Below are positions 9,094-17,183 of a stretch of 18,830 bases of DNA, in pieces; within the stretch, counting starts at the first letter, position 1; each line of letters begins with the position of its first letter. The position numbers and the translations under genes were made by a program. A model generated the notes under the pieces. The model saw nothing but the letters and a program-made list of their open reading frames with translations, was not told the DNA's origin and did no database searches. Location of the stretch: assembly GCA_027318525.1 (NCBI GenBank), contig DAHVPA010000011.1, forward strand, positions 1-18,830. The letters are read 5' to 3'. The DNA comes from Candidatus Cloacimonadota bacterium (lineage in GTDB: Bacteria; Cloacimonadota; Cloacimonadia; Cloacimonadales; Cloacimonadaceae).

Positions 9094-11271
9094 TTACTCA
9101 GACTTGCCAGATGACAGGAATGAGCCAATTATGCGGGCTAGTTTGCCGTTTTTAAAGGAGACAGTCAGACGGGCTGAAATGCCTTCACCATCAACATTCA
9201 GGATTATACCCTCACCATATTCGGGATGAGTCACCTTCTGACCAATCTTGTAAGCCTTCATGCTTTCTGTGAGGACGTTTTTCTTCTTTGGTTTGGGGCG
9301 GGGCTGAGTAAGAATAGCACCGGTATCACCAGCTTTGATAAAACATTCAGGATTCAAATCACCCAAAAACATACTAGGCTGCGTGTAAGCATAAGTATCA
9401 TATATTCTTCTAAATTTGGCATAACTAAGGGTTAAGGTTTTTCGTGCTCTGGTGACAGCGACATAAAACAAACGGCGCTCTTCTTCTATTTCCTCAGGAG
9501 AATCCATGGACATGCGGTGGGGTAGTAACTCTTGTTCCAGTCCAACGATGAAGACATTGTCAAATTCAAGACCCTTGGCATTGTGCATAGTCATCAGCCT
9601 GATAGTATCCTTATTATCAGAGACTTGGTCGAGGTCAGTCTGCAATGCTACAAAGGGCAGATAGTCCTCCAGTAAAGGTGCTTTGTCATTATCGGAAAGA
9701 TATTTTTCAGTAAATTCACTTACGGCTGAGACAAACTCCACCAGGTTTTCGGCTCTTGAGACTTCTTTGGGATCATGACTGCTTTGATACAACTCGACCC
9801 ACTTCAGCTCTTCGAGGATGGTTTTCACAATTGTCAGCACAGGTTTCTTGGTAACCAGCTTTTGCCAGGTTTCGAGCATGAGGGCAAAATCAAGCAGCTT
9901 TTTCCGGATGGAGCTCTGAATGGAGTCAATTTTGTCAGCTTTGAGCAAGGCATTGAATAACATAAGATTATGTTCTGTAGCAAAACTGATCAATCGGTAA
10001 ATGGTGGTTTGACCAATTCCACGGGCAGGCTCATTGATGATACGCAGCAAACTCTCGTTATCGCGGGGATTGGCGAGGATCTTAAGATATGCCATCAGGT
10101 CTTTTATTTCTTTTCTCTGATAAAAATACAAACTGCCGACAATGCTGTAAGGAGCTTTTTGGTCAACACAGGCATATTCAAAAACGCGGGATTGGGCATT
10201 TGTCCTGTATAAAACAGCGCATTCCTGCCAAGGTGTCCCTGCTTTGTTGAGCTTGATAATCCGTTTTATGATATTCTGTGCTTCATCGTTTTCATCATCA
10301 AAAACAATTAGGCTGGGCTTTTCTCCTGTTCCCAAATCAGACCACAGGTCTTTTGAATGTCTTCTGCGGTTGTGTTTGATTAGAGAATTAGCCAAATCCA
10401 AAATCGCATTCGTAGACCTGTAATTCTGTTCCAGACGGATGGTTTTTACTGCACCGTAGTCTCTTTCGAACTCCAGAATATTTCTGATGGAAGCGCCGCG
10501 CCAAGAATATATGGCTTGATCGTCATCACCTACCACACAGATATTGCGGTGCCCGGAGGCTATTAAATGCACAATTTTAAACTGAGCATGATTGGTGTCC
10601 TGATACTCGTCAATCATAACATACTTGAATTGATTTCGATATTTATCCCGCACCGCCTGATTGTTTTCCAGCAGCTTGGCTGTCCAAAGCAGAATGTCAT
10701 CAAAATCCATTGCCTGGTTTAGCATCATTTGCTGTTGATATAAAGTATAGAGGTTCAGGAAAACATTAAAGAAATCTCCATAAGCACCAATTTCTTCACT
10801 TTGATTTGACAGATCATCCGGTAAAAGCAGTTTGTTTTTATAACGGCTGATGGTATTGAGCACTCTTGCCAGCGGGTATTTTTGGGTATCTATGTTATTC
10901 TGTTTGTAAATCTTCTTCAGCAGGGCTTTCTGGTCATCTTCGTCATAAATAGAGAAATTACTATGGAAGGGAAGATTTTTGCTCTCAAATCTGAGTATTC
11001 TGGTGCAGATAGAATGAAAAGTCCCCACCCAGAGTGACCTGACAGGGAATTGCAAGAGATTCTCCAGCCGGTCTTTCAATTCGCCTGCAGCTTTGTTGGT
11101 AAAAGTCACAATCAGTATATTCCAGGGTGGCACCTTCTTTTCCATGATCAGCCAAGCTGCTCGGAAAATCACACTTCTTGTCTTGCCACTGCCTGCTCCT
11201 GCGAGGACAAGAACTGGTCCTTCTGTGGTTTCTACTACTTGTTGCTGATTGGGATTGAGCTTATCTGACAC
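9094..11271 (-). CDS. pcrA: UvrD/PcrA-type superfamily 1 DNA helicase
   Basis: 3'-5' DNA helicase used in excision repair, removal of recombinase and backtracking of RNA polymerase. All SF1A motifs are present (numbering from the GTG start): Q-motif LNPNQQQVV at 5-13, Walker A GAGSGKT at 25-31, DEYQDTN at 221-227, GDDDQAIYSWRGA at 248-260, LEQNYRST at 280-287, then TMHNAKGLEFD and VAVTRARKT. The last ~50 residues (YKIGQKVTHPEYGEGII) form the PcrA-type Tudor-like tail. Length 725 is typical. I chose the GTG at 11271-11269, which shares one base with the TAG stop of the lipoprotein gene (TAGTG) and begins MSDKLNPNQ as homologues do. The ATG at 11298 would only add MGYCPCRKL, read out of frame from the lipoprotein end, giving 734 residues. 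The symbol could equally be uvrD. Confidence 0.95.
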   Translation of the reverse strand: MSDKLNPNQQQVVETTEGPVLVLAGAGSGKTRSVIFRAAWLIMEKKVPPWNILIVTFTNKAAGELKDRLENLLQFPVRSLWVGTFHSICTRILRFESKNLPFHSNFSIYDEDDQKALLKKIYKQNNIDTQKYPLARVLNTISRYKNKLLLPDDLSNQSEEIGAYGDFFNVFLNLYTLYQQQMMLNQAMDFDDILLWTAKLLENNQAVRDKYRNQFKYVMIDEYQDTNHAQFKIVHLIASGHRNICVVGDDDQAIYSWRGASIRNILEFERDYGAVKTIRLEQNYRSTNAILDLANSLIKHNRRRHSKDLWSDLGTGEKPSLIVFDDENDEAQNIIKRIIKLNKAGTPWQECAVLYRTNAQSRVFEYACVDQKAPYSIVGSLYFYQRKEIKDLMAYLKILANPRDNESLLRIINEPARGIGQTTIYRLISFATEHNLMLFNALLKADKIDSIQSSIRKKLLDFALMLETWQKLVTKKPVLTIVKTILEELKWVELYQSSHDPKEVSRAENLVEFVSAVSEFTEKYLSDNDKAPLLEDYLPFVALQTDLDQVSDNKDTIRLMTMHNAKGLEFDNVFIVGLEQELLPHRMSMDSPEEIEEERRLFYVAVTRARKTLTLSYAKFRRIYDTYAYTQPSMFLGDLNPECFIKAGDTGAILTQPRPKPKKKNVLTESMKAYKIGQKVTHPEYGEGIILNVDGEGISARLTVSFKNGKLARIIGSFLSSGKSE

Positions 11272-11723
11272 TAGTTTTCTACATGGGCAATAGCCCATTC
11301 CGATAATGAGCCTTCCAGGTTGTCATTCAGGGGAGCGCCGTTGTTGTCTGTATTGCGATAGGCTGATACTTTGAAGTAATAATATCCGGCGGATGGAACA
11401 AACACTATTTTAGACATCGTATTGCCGGTGGAGACGTTGCCTTGCAGGGTATCTATCCTGGCGTAGACGGAATTATAAGCAAGTCCCATGTAAATGTAAT
11501 AACCATTTGTATTGACGATGTTTCTTGTCCAGGTTAGCGTTGCACTTTTGGTCAGGACACCCGCCCCTGAGCCGGAAGCGGTTAAGCCAGTAACTCTGGG
11601 CGGCGCAGTAATGTTGGGATTATTATTGGGATCGAGGGGATTGGTCCTTTTCAGTTCGCAGGATGTAACGCCTGCACAAAGCAGGATTAAGGCGGCTATC
11701 ATCAAGTACATTTTGGATTTCAT
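11271..11723 (-). CDS. Small lipoprotein with a fibronectin-III-like domain
   Basis: 150 residues. A signal peptide (MKSKMYLMIAALILLCAG) leads to a lipobox VTSC with the lipid-bearing cysteine at position 22. The mature start ELKRTNPLDPNNNPN is the kind of Asn/Pro linker seen at the start of envelope lipoproteins in Bacteroidetes-like and Cloacimonadota-like genomes. Residues about 41-150 look like one fibronectin-III or Ig-like beta sandwich: APPRVTGLTA, then ATLTWTR, NGYYIYMG, YYYFKVSAYR and SEWAIAHV, which is the usual strand order. This suggests an outer-membrane-anchored binding or structural protein; the partner is unknown. A clear Shine-Dalgarno AGAAGG sits 4 bases before the ATG. Its stop overlaps the GTG start of the helicase by one base, and the DUF5683-like gene ends 8 bp upstream. 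Confidence 0.85.
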   Translation of the reverse strand: MKSKMYLMIAALILLCAGVTSCELKRTNPLDPNNNPNITAPPRVTGLTASGSGAGVLTKSATLTWTRNIVNTNGYYIYMGLAYNSVYARIDTLQGNVSTGNTMSKIVFVPSAGYYYFKVSAYRNTDNNGAPLNDNLEGSLSEWAIAHVEN

Positions 11724-11731
11724 AAATCCTT

Positions 11732-12316
11732 CTAAAATTGAAGTTGAATCCCGTCCGGGGTTATCTGCAAAGGTGCATTGTAGTATGTCTTGAGCGTTTT
11801 TTGCCAGACGTCGGAGTTGTATTTCTCAGTAGTCTGCACAACATCGAAGAGGTTATATGCCCAAACGGCGGCAGCAATCGTTAAAAAGACCATGGAATAC
11901 TGATAGGGGACCATGGCATCATGATAATACTGGTTGATGTCGTCAATCTGGGTGGCGGTGCGGTATTTATCATAATTAAGGCGTGACTTATCATAAAACA
12001 AATAGGACGCTCCCAAAAGCCCAATCTCCATCGCCATGAAGATCTGACCCTTGGTATACTGCTTTGTATTGAACTGACCCCAGCCCGGAAAAACTGCTGA
12101 TTTGACCAGGTTGCCGGGGATGGATTGGGCATCGATTTCATAGATTTGCAAGAGCTTCTGTCTTTCAAACAGGTCATAGCGGTAGTTAATCCTGTCTTCC
12201 CAGTTTTGCCAACCATATTTTTGCGTATTGGTAAATTCATCAATGTTGAAAGCGCTCTGTGCGTGTAAAATCATGACAGCCATTAGTAACAAGAGCATTA
12301 TCAGACATTTTCTCAT
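11732..12316 (-). CDS. DUF5683-like exported membrane protein
   Basis: 194 residues with an N-terminal signal peptide (MRKCLIMLLLLMAVMILHAQ). The segment at 73-82, SAVFPGWGQF, followed by YTKGQIFMAMEIG, matches the PG-W/L-GQ signature I associate with DUF5683. Two hydrophobic stretches, about 91-107 and 139-156, could be membrane segments; the second runs into the acidic NLFDVV. The N-terminal 21-65 region is charged and rich in Tyr and Asn. Proteins of this family are common in FCB-group bacteria and have no settled function. Its place between two lipoprotein genes (9 bp after the TPR lipoprotein, 8 bp before the FN3-like one) suggests a shared envelope role. The start is ATG at 12316, with AGGA about 8 bases upstream. 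Confidence 0.75.
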   Translation of the reverse strand: MRKCLIMLLLLMAVMILHAQSAFNIDEFTNTQKYGWQNWEDRINYRYDLFERQKLLQIYEIDAQSIPGNLVKSAVFPGWGQFNTKQYTKGQIFMAMEIGLLGASYLFYDKSRLNYDKYRTATQIDDINQYYHDAMVPYQYSMVFLTIAAAVWAYNLFDVVQTTEKYNSDVWQKTLKTYYNAPLQITPDGIQLQF

Positions 12317-12325
12317 CTTGTTTTC

Positions 12326-13741
12326 CTATTGCATCAGCTTATCTGATATCTTGTTCAGGGGGATGACTGAACGGTCTTTCAGGTTAATCTGCCAAACATA
12401 GTATAGAGCATCATCCGGCGTAATCAAGTCATATCTTGCTTCATACTTATACTGTCCGGGTGAAAGCAATATCTTCCAGCCTGTATCTTTGATTTCATCT
12501 TTGTTGTATTTTTTTAAGAGCTGTTGCTTTTGGGATTGAATCCGGTTATAGAGCAGACCATTCCGATAATTATTGATGATTGATCTGGCAAAAGCAAGGG
12601 GATTTCTTTCAGCTTCGATCAGATTACTCATCATACCGGCTCTTTCATTATAGACGGCAACAGCATCCAAGGCATATGCTTGAGAATATAATCTTCTGGC
12701 TTCCGCATAGTTCCGGTTTATTTCTTCAATTTGCGCTTCTTCATACAGTCTCGCGGCTGTGTTGATGTTGTCCCTGATTCTGTTTAGATTGTTAATCGCC
12801 TGAATTCCTTTTTCATAATCCGGGATGATTTCGAACGCCTTGTTATAGTAAACTAAAGCGTTATCAAAATCCCTGAATCTCAGATAATCATCTCCTTTAT
12901 CGAGATATAACTGGGCAATGGCTTCCAATCTTTTATCGATGGCTGCCTTTTTATTGGGATAGTATTGTAATGCTTTCAAAAATAACCTGTTTGCTTCAGC
13001 GTAATTTTGTGTTTGGATCTCGTTTTCTGCCTGTTCCTGATAGATATTCGAAATCTCCAGATCAATTCTGTCTCTGTTTCCTACCGGATATCTCCTAATT
13101 TGAAAGAGGTCTTCCAAGGCTGCGTTATAGTTTTTATTAATAGCCTTCAGCACAGCCTCGTCAATGTTAAGATAGATGAAGCTATCCACCAAGGGGCGGG
13201 CAGCCAACTCAGAAGGGTGTTCAGGATAACTGTCAAAAAGCAGCATATATTCATTCCAGGCAGCAGTTTTATCGTTGTAATATCCTAAAAACTGACGGAT
13301 ACGGGATTGTCTGACCTCCGGGACAAGCTCAGAATTTGCTGCTTCTGAGAGGATGAGATTGTAATAGGTCATAGCTTTGGGAATATCATCCTGTTCAATG
13401 GCGTCTTGTGCCAGAACCTTGTAAACCTTTGCCAGTTGAAGGTCAGCTTGGTCAGAATTGGCTAGTTTTAAGAGGCGGATGGTCAGTGTCCAGTTTTCCT
13501 TTTCAAAAGCAGCCATACCAAGCTGAAAGTAGCAATCCGACCTCATGAGTTCAGCACGGGTGACGTATGCTCCATTATCCCCGGAGGAGATATAACGGTC
13601 AAGCTGCTCCACTGCCGCAGCATAACGCCTTTGGGCATACAGCTGGGCACCGTTTTTAAAGCGGTTTTGCTCGCAGGCAGAAAGCAAGAGAACAAACAGG
13701 ATTGTGATTATTAGATATACAATTATGAAGCCTGATTTCAA
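12326..13741 (-). CDS. TPR-repeat lipoprotein with a C-terminal beta domain
   Basis: 471 residues. The N-terminal hydrophobic segment ends in the lipobox LLSAC, with the lipidated cysteine at 23. Most of the mature chain is helical, with TPR-like pairs recognisable near 30-52, 76-96, 113-133, 235-262, 281-308 and 331-358 (for example NYAEANRLFLKALQYYPNKK and DFDNALVYYNKAFEIIPDYE). The last ~55 residues (GWKILLSPGQYKYEARYDL onwards) are a small beta-rich domain that is not TPR. It probably acts as a protein-binding scaffold on the periplasmic face of a membrane. The start is TTG at 13741: an in-frame TAG lies five codons upstream, no ATG or GTG is available near it, and GGAG sits 9 bases ahead. 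The upstream stop of the metallo-hydrolase gene is that same TAG, 12 bp away and in the same frame. Confidence 0.85.
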   Translation of the reverse strand: MKSGFIIVYLIITILFVLLLSACEQNRFKNGAQLYAQRRYAAAVEQLDRYISSGDNGAYVTRAELMRSDCYFQLGMAAFEKENWTLTIRLLKLANSDQADLQLAKVYKVLAQDAIEQDDIPKAMTYYNLILSEAANSELVPEVRQSRIRQFLGYYNDKTAAWNEYMLLFDSYPEHPSELAARPLVDSFIYLNIDEAVLKAINKNYNAALEDLFQIRRYPVGNRDRIDLEISNIYQEQAENEIQTQNYAEANRLFLKALQYYPNKKAAIDKRLEAIAQLYLDKGDDYLRFRDFDNALVYYNKAFEIIPDYEKGIQAINNLNRIRDNINTAARLYEEAQIEEINRNYAEARRLYSQAYALDAVAVYNERAGMMSNLIEAERNPLAFARSIINNYRNGLLYNRIQSQKQQLLKKYNKDEIKDTGWKILLSPGQYKYEARYDLITPDDALYYVWQINLKDRSVIPLNKISDKLMQ

Positions 13742-13753
13742 ATCCTGATGCTC

Positions 13754-14491
13754 CTATAACTCACAGGTTTTATCCTCCACTGCCAGCTCAGCTTTGATTC
13801 CTTCATTATGTTGCAGCCAATCCTTTAGCTTAGCCGATATGCCGTGAGTTAGAATAAGTTTGTTTGTATATGCATTGGCATAGTTGATGATTTCGTCTGC
13901 GGATGGGTGCAGTGCGTCCATGATAATTGCGTCAGTTTGCTGGAAATTCTGTTTGAGGACTTCCAAAGTCCTTAAATCTGATGTATATGCTAGTTGTTTA
14001 TCAGCTTCTTGAAAAATCAGGCTGTAAGCCTTCATTTCATTTCCATATTGATTTCTCTCGATTATCTCTTTATAGCCTGACAAATGGTCATTGGCATAAC
14101 ATACAACATTAGTATGAATGTCATTTAGCTCTTCCATCCCATAAACGTTCAGCCTGAAAGAAAACTTCTGTTCAAATGTATACATAAGCGGGAAAATGGA
14201 CATGAACTCCTGCTCACGTTCCGGTAAAAACAGATTGAGCGATTTCGTTCTGCCCTCCAAGTAAAGCAATTGGATAACCATAAAGAGCCCGCCCACATGG
14301 TCCGGATGATAATGTGTGATGACTATTGCATCCAGGAAATCTTTACTAAACCCGTGTTTGACCAGTTTAGCGGCAGTGCCTTCTCCGCAATCAGCAAGAT
14401 AGCTGCCCCTGTCAGTCTGCACCACTAGAGCGCTGAGGCTATCAGTTGGATTGGGCAGTCCTGGTCCGATCCCAAGCAGAGTATATTTCAT
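13754..14491 (-). CDS. RNase Z-like metallo-beta-lactamase-fold hydrolase
   Basis: 245 residues with a full set of candidate di-zinc ligands: THYHPDH with H60, H62, D64 and H65, then H136 in YANDHLSG, D172 in YTSDL and H216 in LTHG. The strand LADCGEGT at 32-39 is close to the DCGEGT found in RNase Z (ElaC) and related arylsulfatase-type members. This places it in the tRNA 3'-endonuclease/AtsA branch rather than among glyoxalase II or true beta-lactamases. It is shorter than usual RNase Z (about 300 residues) and I do not see the long glycine/proline-rich arm used to grip tRNA, so it may act on another phosphodiester. No signal peptide is visible, so it is probably cytoplasmic. Its ATG overlaps the stop of the WecA-type gene as ATGA (14491-14488), with AAGGAA just upstream, implying translational coupling. 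Confidence 0.85.
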   Translation of the reverse strand: MKYTLLGIGPGLPNPTDSLSALVVQTDRGSYLADCGEGTAAKLVKHGFSKDFLDAIVITHYHPDHVGGLFMVIQLLYLEGRTKSLNLFLPEREQEFMSIFPLMYTFEQKFSFRLNVYGMEELNDIHTNVVCYANDHLSGYKEIIERNQYGNEMKAYSLIFQEADKQLAYTSDLRTLEVLKQNFQQTDAIIMDALHPSADEIINYANAYTNKLILTHGISAKLKDWLQHNEGIKAELAVEDKTCEL

Positions 14492-15585
14492 TCATGTTCC
14501 TTGTTCTTGAGCTGATTATCCGGCACCACTATCGGCACTTGATCCAGTTTCATCCCGAAGAAGACAAAGATGAGGGCAAACAAGCCAGTGGTAATGAGTA
14601 ACAACTGCCGTGATCCAATTCTGAATACCACGATGGTTGTCAGGACGATGATGATATTTATCAAATAGATCATGACAGCAGTTACTTTGGCGGAACCCAG
14701 AACTGTGTGGATTCTATGGGTGGAATGGTCTTTGCCGCCCTGCATGACATGTCTTCCATCGCGTTTTCGGGTATAGCTGACCAGGGCAATATCGAATATG
14801 GCATAGCTTAGGAGCAGGACTGGCAGAAGGTAATAAGCTTTGTCCTGCTTCTGGACTCCTGCATATTGAGCCATCAGGATACCCATGGAGGAAAGAAAAT
14901 ATCCGATAAACATACTGCCGGCATCACCTAAAAAGATTTTGGCGGGATTGAAATTGTAAGGCAAAAAGCCCAGAGTCGCCCCTGAAAAACTAAGCGAAAT
15001 CAACGCTATCAAAGACATCACTCCCGCATTGGCTGTAGAAGGCATCAGGCTGAAGCCAAAAAAGCCCAGTCCCAGGATGGAAGCCATTCCGGTAATAACA
15101 CCATCCATATTATCCAAGAAGTTCAGCGCATTCATCAGTCCCACCATCCAGATGATCAGAAGGGGGAGGGTAATGTAGATGGAACCGAACATCATAAAAA
15201 GTTCACGGGTATCGTAATTGGTAAAGATAAAGATCAGGCTTACCAGGATTTGCCCCAGCATCTTGATGAAGGGGCGCATCCCATAACGGTCATCCCACAG
15301 CCCAATCAGCACAATCAGGACTGAGCCGGTAAGATAACCCAGCATGCCGCGGTCAAAAGTGCGCGTGTGGGTAATAGCCACATCATACAGACAGAGCAGA
15401 AAGAATCCGATAAATACACTCAATCCACCTAATAGTGGAATTGCCTTCTGATGGATTTTTCTGGCTTCTGGTTTATCAACAAAATTAGTGCGTAGCGCCA
15501 GTTTGATGATAAAAGGCGTCAAGCCGTATACCATCAGCCAGGACATTACAAAGACGCTTATGTATTCAAACATCGGATTATTCAT
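14488..15585 (-). CDS. WecA/TagO-type polyprenyl-phosphate sugar-1-phosphate transferase
   Basis: Integral membrane enzyme of the MraY/WecA family. It moves a HexNAc-1-phosphate from a UDP-sugar to undecaprenyl phosphate, the first step of O-antigen, teichoic acid-like or other surface polymers. The 365 residues include about ten hydrophobic segments. Diagnostic motifs are DKPEARKIHQKAIPLLGG at 37-54, the DD pair D98-D99 in GLWDDR, NALNFLDNMDG at 152-162, FLGDAGS at 218-224 and the His-rich loop DHSTHRIH at 286-293. That last loop is typical of WecA/TagO/RgpG rather than MraY, so peptidoglycan lipid I synthesis is unlikely. The start is ATG at 15585 with GGAG 5 bases upstream, 53 bp after the 5'-nucleotidase gene. 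It overlaps the metallo-hydrolase gene by 4 bases. The exact sugar cannot be told from sequence. Confidence 0.93.
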   Translation of the reverse strand: MNNPMFEYISVFVMSWLMVYGLTPFIIKLALRTNFVDKPEARKIHQKAIPLLGGLSVFIGFFLLCLYDVAITHTRTFDRGMLGYLTGSVLIVLIGLWDDRYGMRPFIKMLGQILVSLIFIFTNYDTRELFMMFGSIYITLPLLIIWMVGLMNALNFLDNMDGVITGMASILGLGFFGFSLMPSTANAGVMSLIALISLSFSGATLGFLPYNFNPAKIFLGDAGSMFIGYFLSSMGILMAQYAGVQKQDKAYYLLPVLLLSYAIFDIALVSYTRKRDGRHVMQGGKDHSTHRIHTVLGSAKVTAVMIYLINIIIVLTTIVVFRIGSRQLLLITTGLFALIFVFFGMKLDQVPIVVPDNQLKNKEHE

Positions 15586-15638
15586 TTATGCTCCAAACCT
15601 GCACAATCATATCCTTATTTGTTGAATGGTCTGTTTTG

Positions 15639-17138
15639 TCAAAGCTTTTTCTTACCCAGTTGTTTTTCCACTTGCCTGATCATTACTTCGGTGATAGTAT
15701 CCTTGGTTACGGTCACGTCAAAGGGCTTGAATCCCAGATACTTATCCCACTGTCCCACCACATAGTCATGTGAAACCACCCTGTATATTTTGTCTGGGTC
15801 AAGTGTTGAGAATCCAATATCCGTTGAAACAGAGCCATCGGGCAGAGTGATTTCTCTTGCTCCGACATAGGTTTTCACCAGTGGCATTGTGGTTTGGATT
15901 ATATCATAAGGTTTTTCAATCCGATTCTTTTTATTCATATTGTCCAAAGTAACAAGGTCCGAACCTTTACAGGAAAATATCACCACGTAGTTTGTAAAGG
16001 GCAGCATCTCTGTCATATCCCTGAGTGTGATTGGACCTGCCGGAATGGCTTTGCGGATGCCGCCGCAATTAATCATGGCGATATCAGGGTGATATTTGTC
16101 GTTGTATTCTGCCAGCAGAGCTTCTGCCTGCCATTCGGAAACGGCTGTTTCCATGAATTTATTGGGTATCCAATCCACCTCTGTATAACCGATAACCTTG
16201 TTCATATTCTTGTCGATTCGCTCTGTCTGCTGCCTAAAAAACCTGTGAAATGCAGTTTGCTGACTGGACTTGGTCTCCAGCACCGGGAAGAGGCATTCTG
16301 TATCGGCAAGCTGGTTGACAATCCTATCCTGCTCCACTTCGAGGTCCAGCCTGCCATAATACACCAGGTGCGAGCCTGTCTGCACAATAATTATGCCGTT
16401 TACGACCAGCGGCTTTTCCGTTACGGCATGAGTATGTCCGCCCACAATCAGGTCGATTCTGTTATCCAATTGGGTTGCCAGCAGGCTGTCTGCTTCAATA
16501 CCGTTATGCGTGAGCAGGATTATCAGATCAGTTTTGCGGTCCAGCTCATCTATATATTTATCTATTGCCTGCTTGTAAGGAAGGATGGTCAGGTTGCTCA
16601 CATTTTCTGCTTTCACCTTTTCCGGTAGTTCGGTCAGAGTCAGCCCCAGCACCCCAATCTTCAGACCGTTCCGGTCAAATATCTTATATGGCTTATTGGT
16701 AATGGGTTTGCCTGTGCCTTTGGCGATTAGGTTGGCACTCAAAAAGGGATATTTTGCCAGCTTTGCCAGACGCCTGGTATTATCATAGGACTGATCAAAC
16801 TCATGATTACCAAAGGTGGCGGCATCCAGACCCATTTTATTGAATGTTTGCACCACAGCTCCGCCGATAGCCTTTTTATAGACCAAAGAGGAATAAACAC
16901 TTCCGGTCTGCTGGTCCCCTGCATCCAGCCAGAGAGAATTCCTGAGCGTATCTCTCTGTGCTTTAATCAGGTTGTAGAGGTTTTCATATCCCCCCAGAGA
17001 TATGTCACCCTGTGCAGTTTTATACGTATTTGGCAGATAAGCCCCATGCGTGTCATTGGTGAAGAAAAGCGTAAAGGGAACTGCCTGCAGTATCGAAAGC
17101 AGCGTGATGTAGCAAAGGGTAGTCAGACACTTTTTCAT
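15639..17138 (-). CDS. Exported 5'-nucleotidase/UshA-family metallophosphoesterase
   Basis: Predicted periplasmic enzyme that dephosphorylates nucleotides or related phosphate esters for salvage. It has 499 residues from the chosen start, with a signal peptide (MKKCLTTLCYITLLSILQA). The calcineurin-like metal-binding domain shows NDTHG at 28-32, LDAGDQ at 71-76, GNHEFD at 110-115, LTHNG at 209-213 and GGHTHA at 233-238. The 5'-nucleotidase C-terminal substrate domain follows, with NCGGIR at 357-362 and LPFTNYVV at 379-386. All expected metal ligands are in place. The frame is open to 17183, but the ATG at 17138 is preferred because GAGGA lies 4 bases upstream and it starts directly at the signal peptide. 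About 430 bp of gene-free sequence precede it, so a promoter for this gene and those after it probably lies there, though none is convincing. Confidence 0.93.
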   Translation of the reverse strand: MKKCLTTLCYITLLSILQAVPFTLFFTNDTHGAYLPNTYKTAQGDISLGGYENLYNLIKAQRDTLRNSLWLDAGDQQTGSVYSSLVYKKAIGGAVVQTFNKMGLDAATFGNHEFDQSYDNTRRLAKLAKYPFLSANLIAKGTGKPITNKPYKIFDRNGLKIGVLGLTLTELPEKVKAENVSNLTILPYKQAIDKYIDELDRKTDLIILLTHNGIEADSLLATQLDNRIDLIVGGHTHAVTEKPLVVNGIIIVQTGSHLVYYGRLDLEVEQDRIVNQLADTECLFPVLETKSSQQTAFHRFFRQQTERIDKNMNKVIGYTEVDWIPNKFMETAVSEWQAEALLAEYNDKYHPDIAMINCGGIRKAIPAGPITLRDMTEMLPFTNYVVIFSCKGSDLVTLDNMNKKNRIEKPYDIIQTTMPLVKTYVGAREITLPDGSVSTDIGFSTLDPDKIYRVVSHDYVVGQWDKYLGFKPFDVTVTKDTITEVMIRQVEKQLGKKKL

Positions 17139-17183
17139 AATATCCTCAATCTCGGTTTCTAAAATACACAGATTACTAGACAA

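Noticed and set aside
13739..13756. Possible readthrough fusion of the metallo-hydrolase and TPR lipoprotein, which share a frame across one TAG
   Set aside because: The lipoprotein has its own signal peptide and lipobox right after its TTG and a ribosome binding site, so it is an independent product. The shared frame is a one-in-three coincidence.
15894..16628. 244-codon plus-strand open frame opposite the 5'-nucleotidase gene
   Set aside because: It is antisense to a gene with clear catalytic motifs, its composition is Cys/His/Phe-rich and it resembles no family. It is a shadow of the coding frame.
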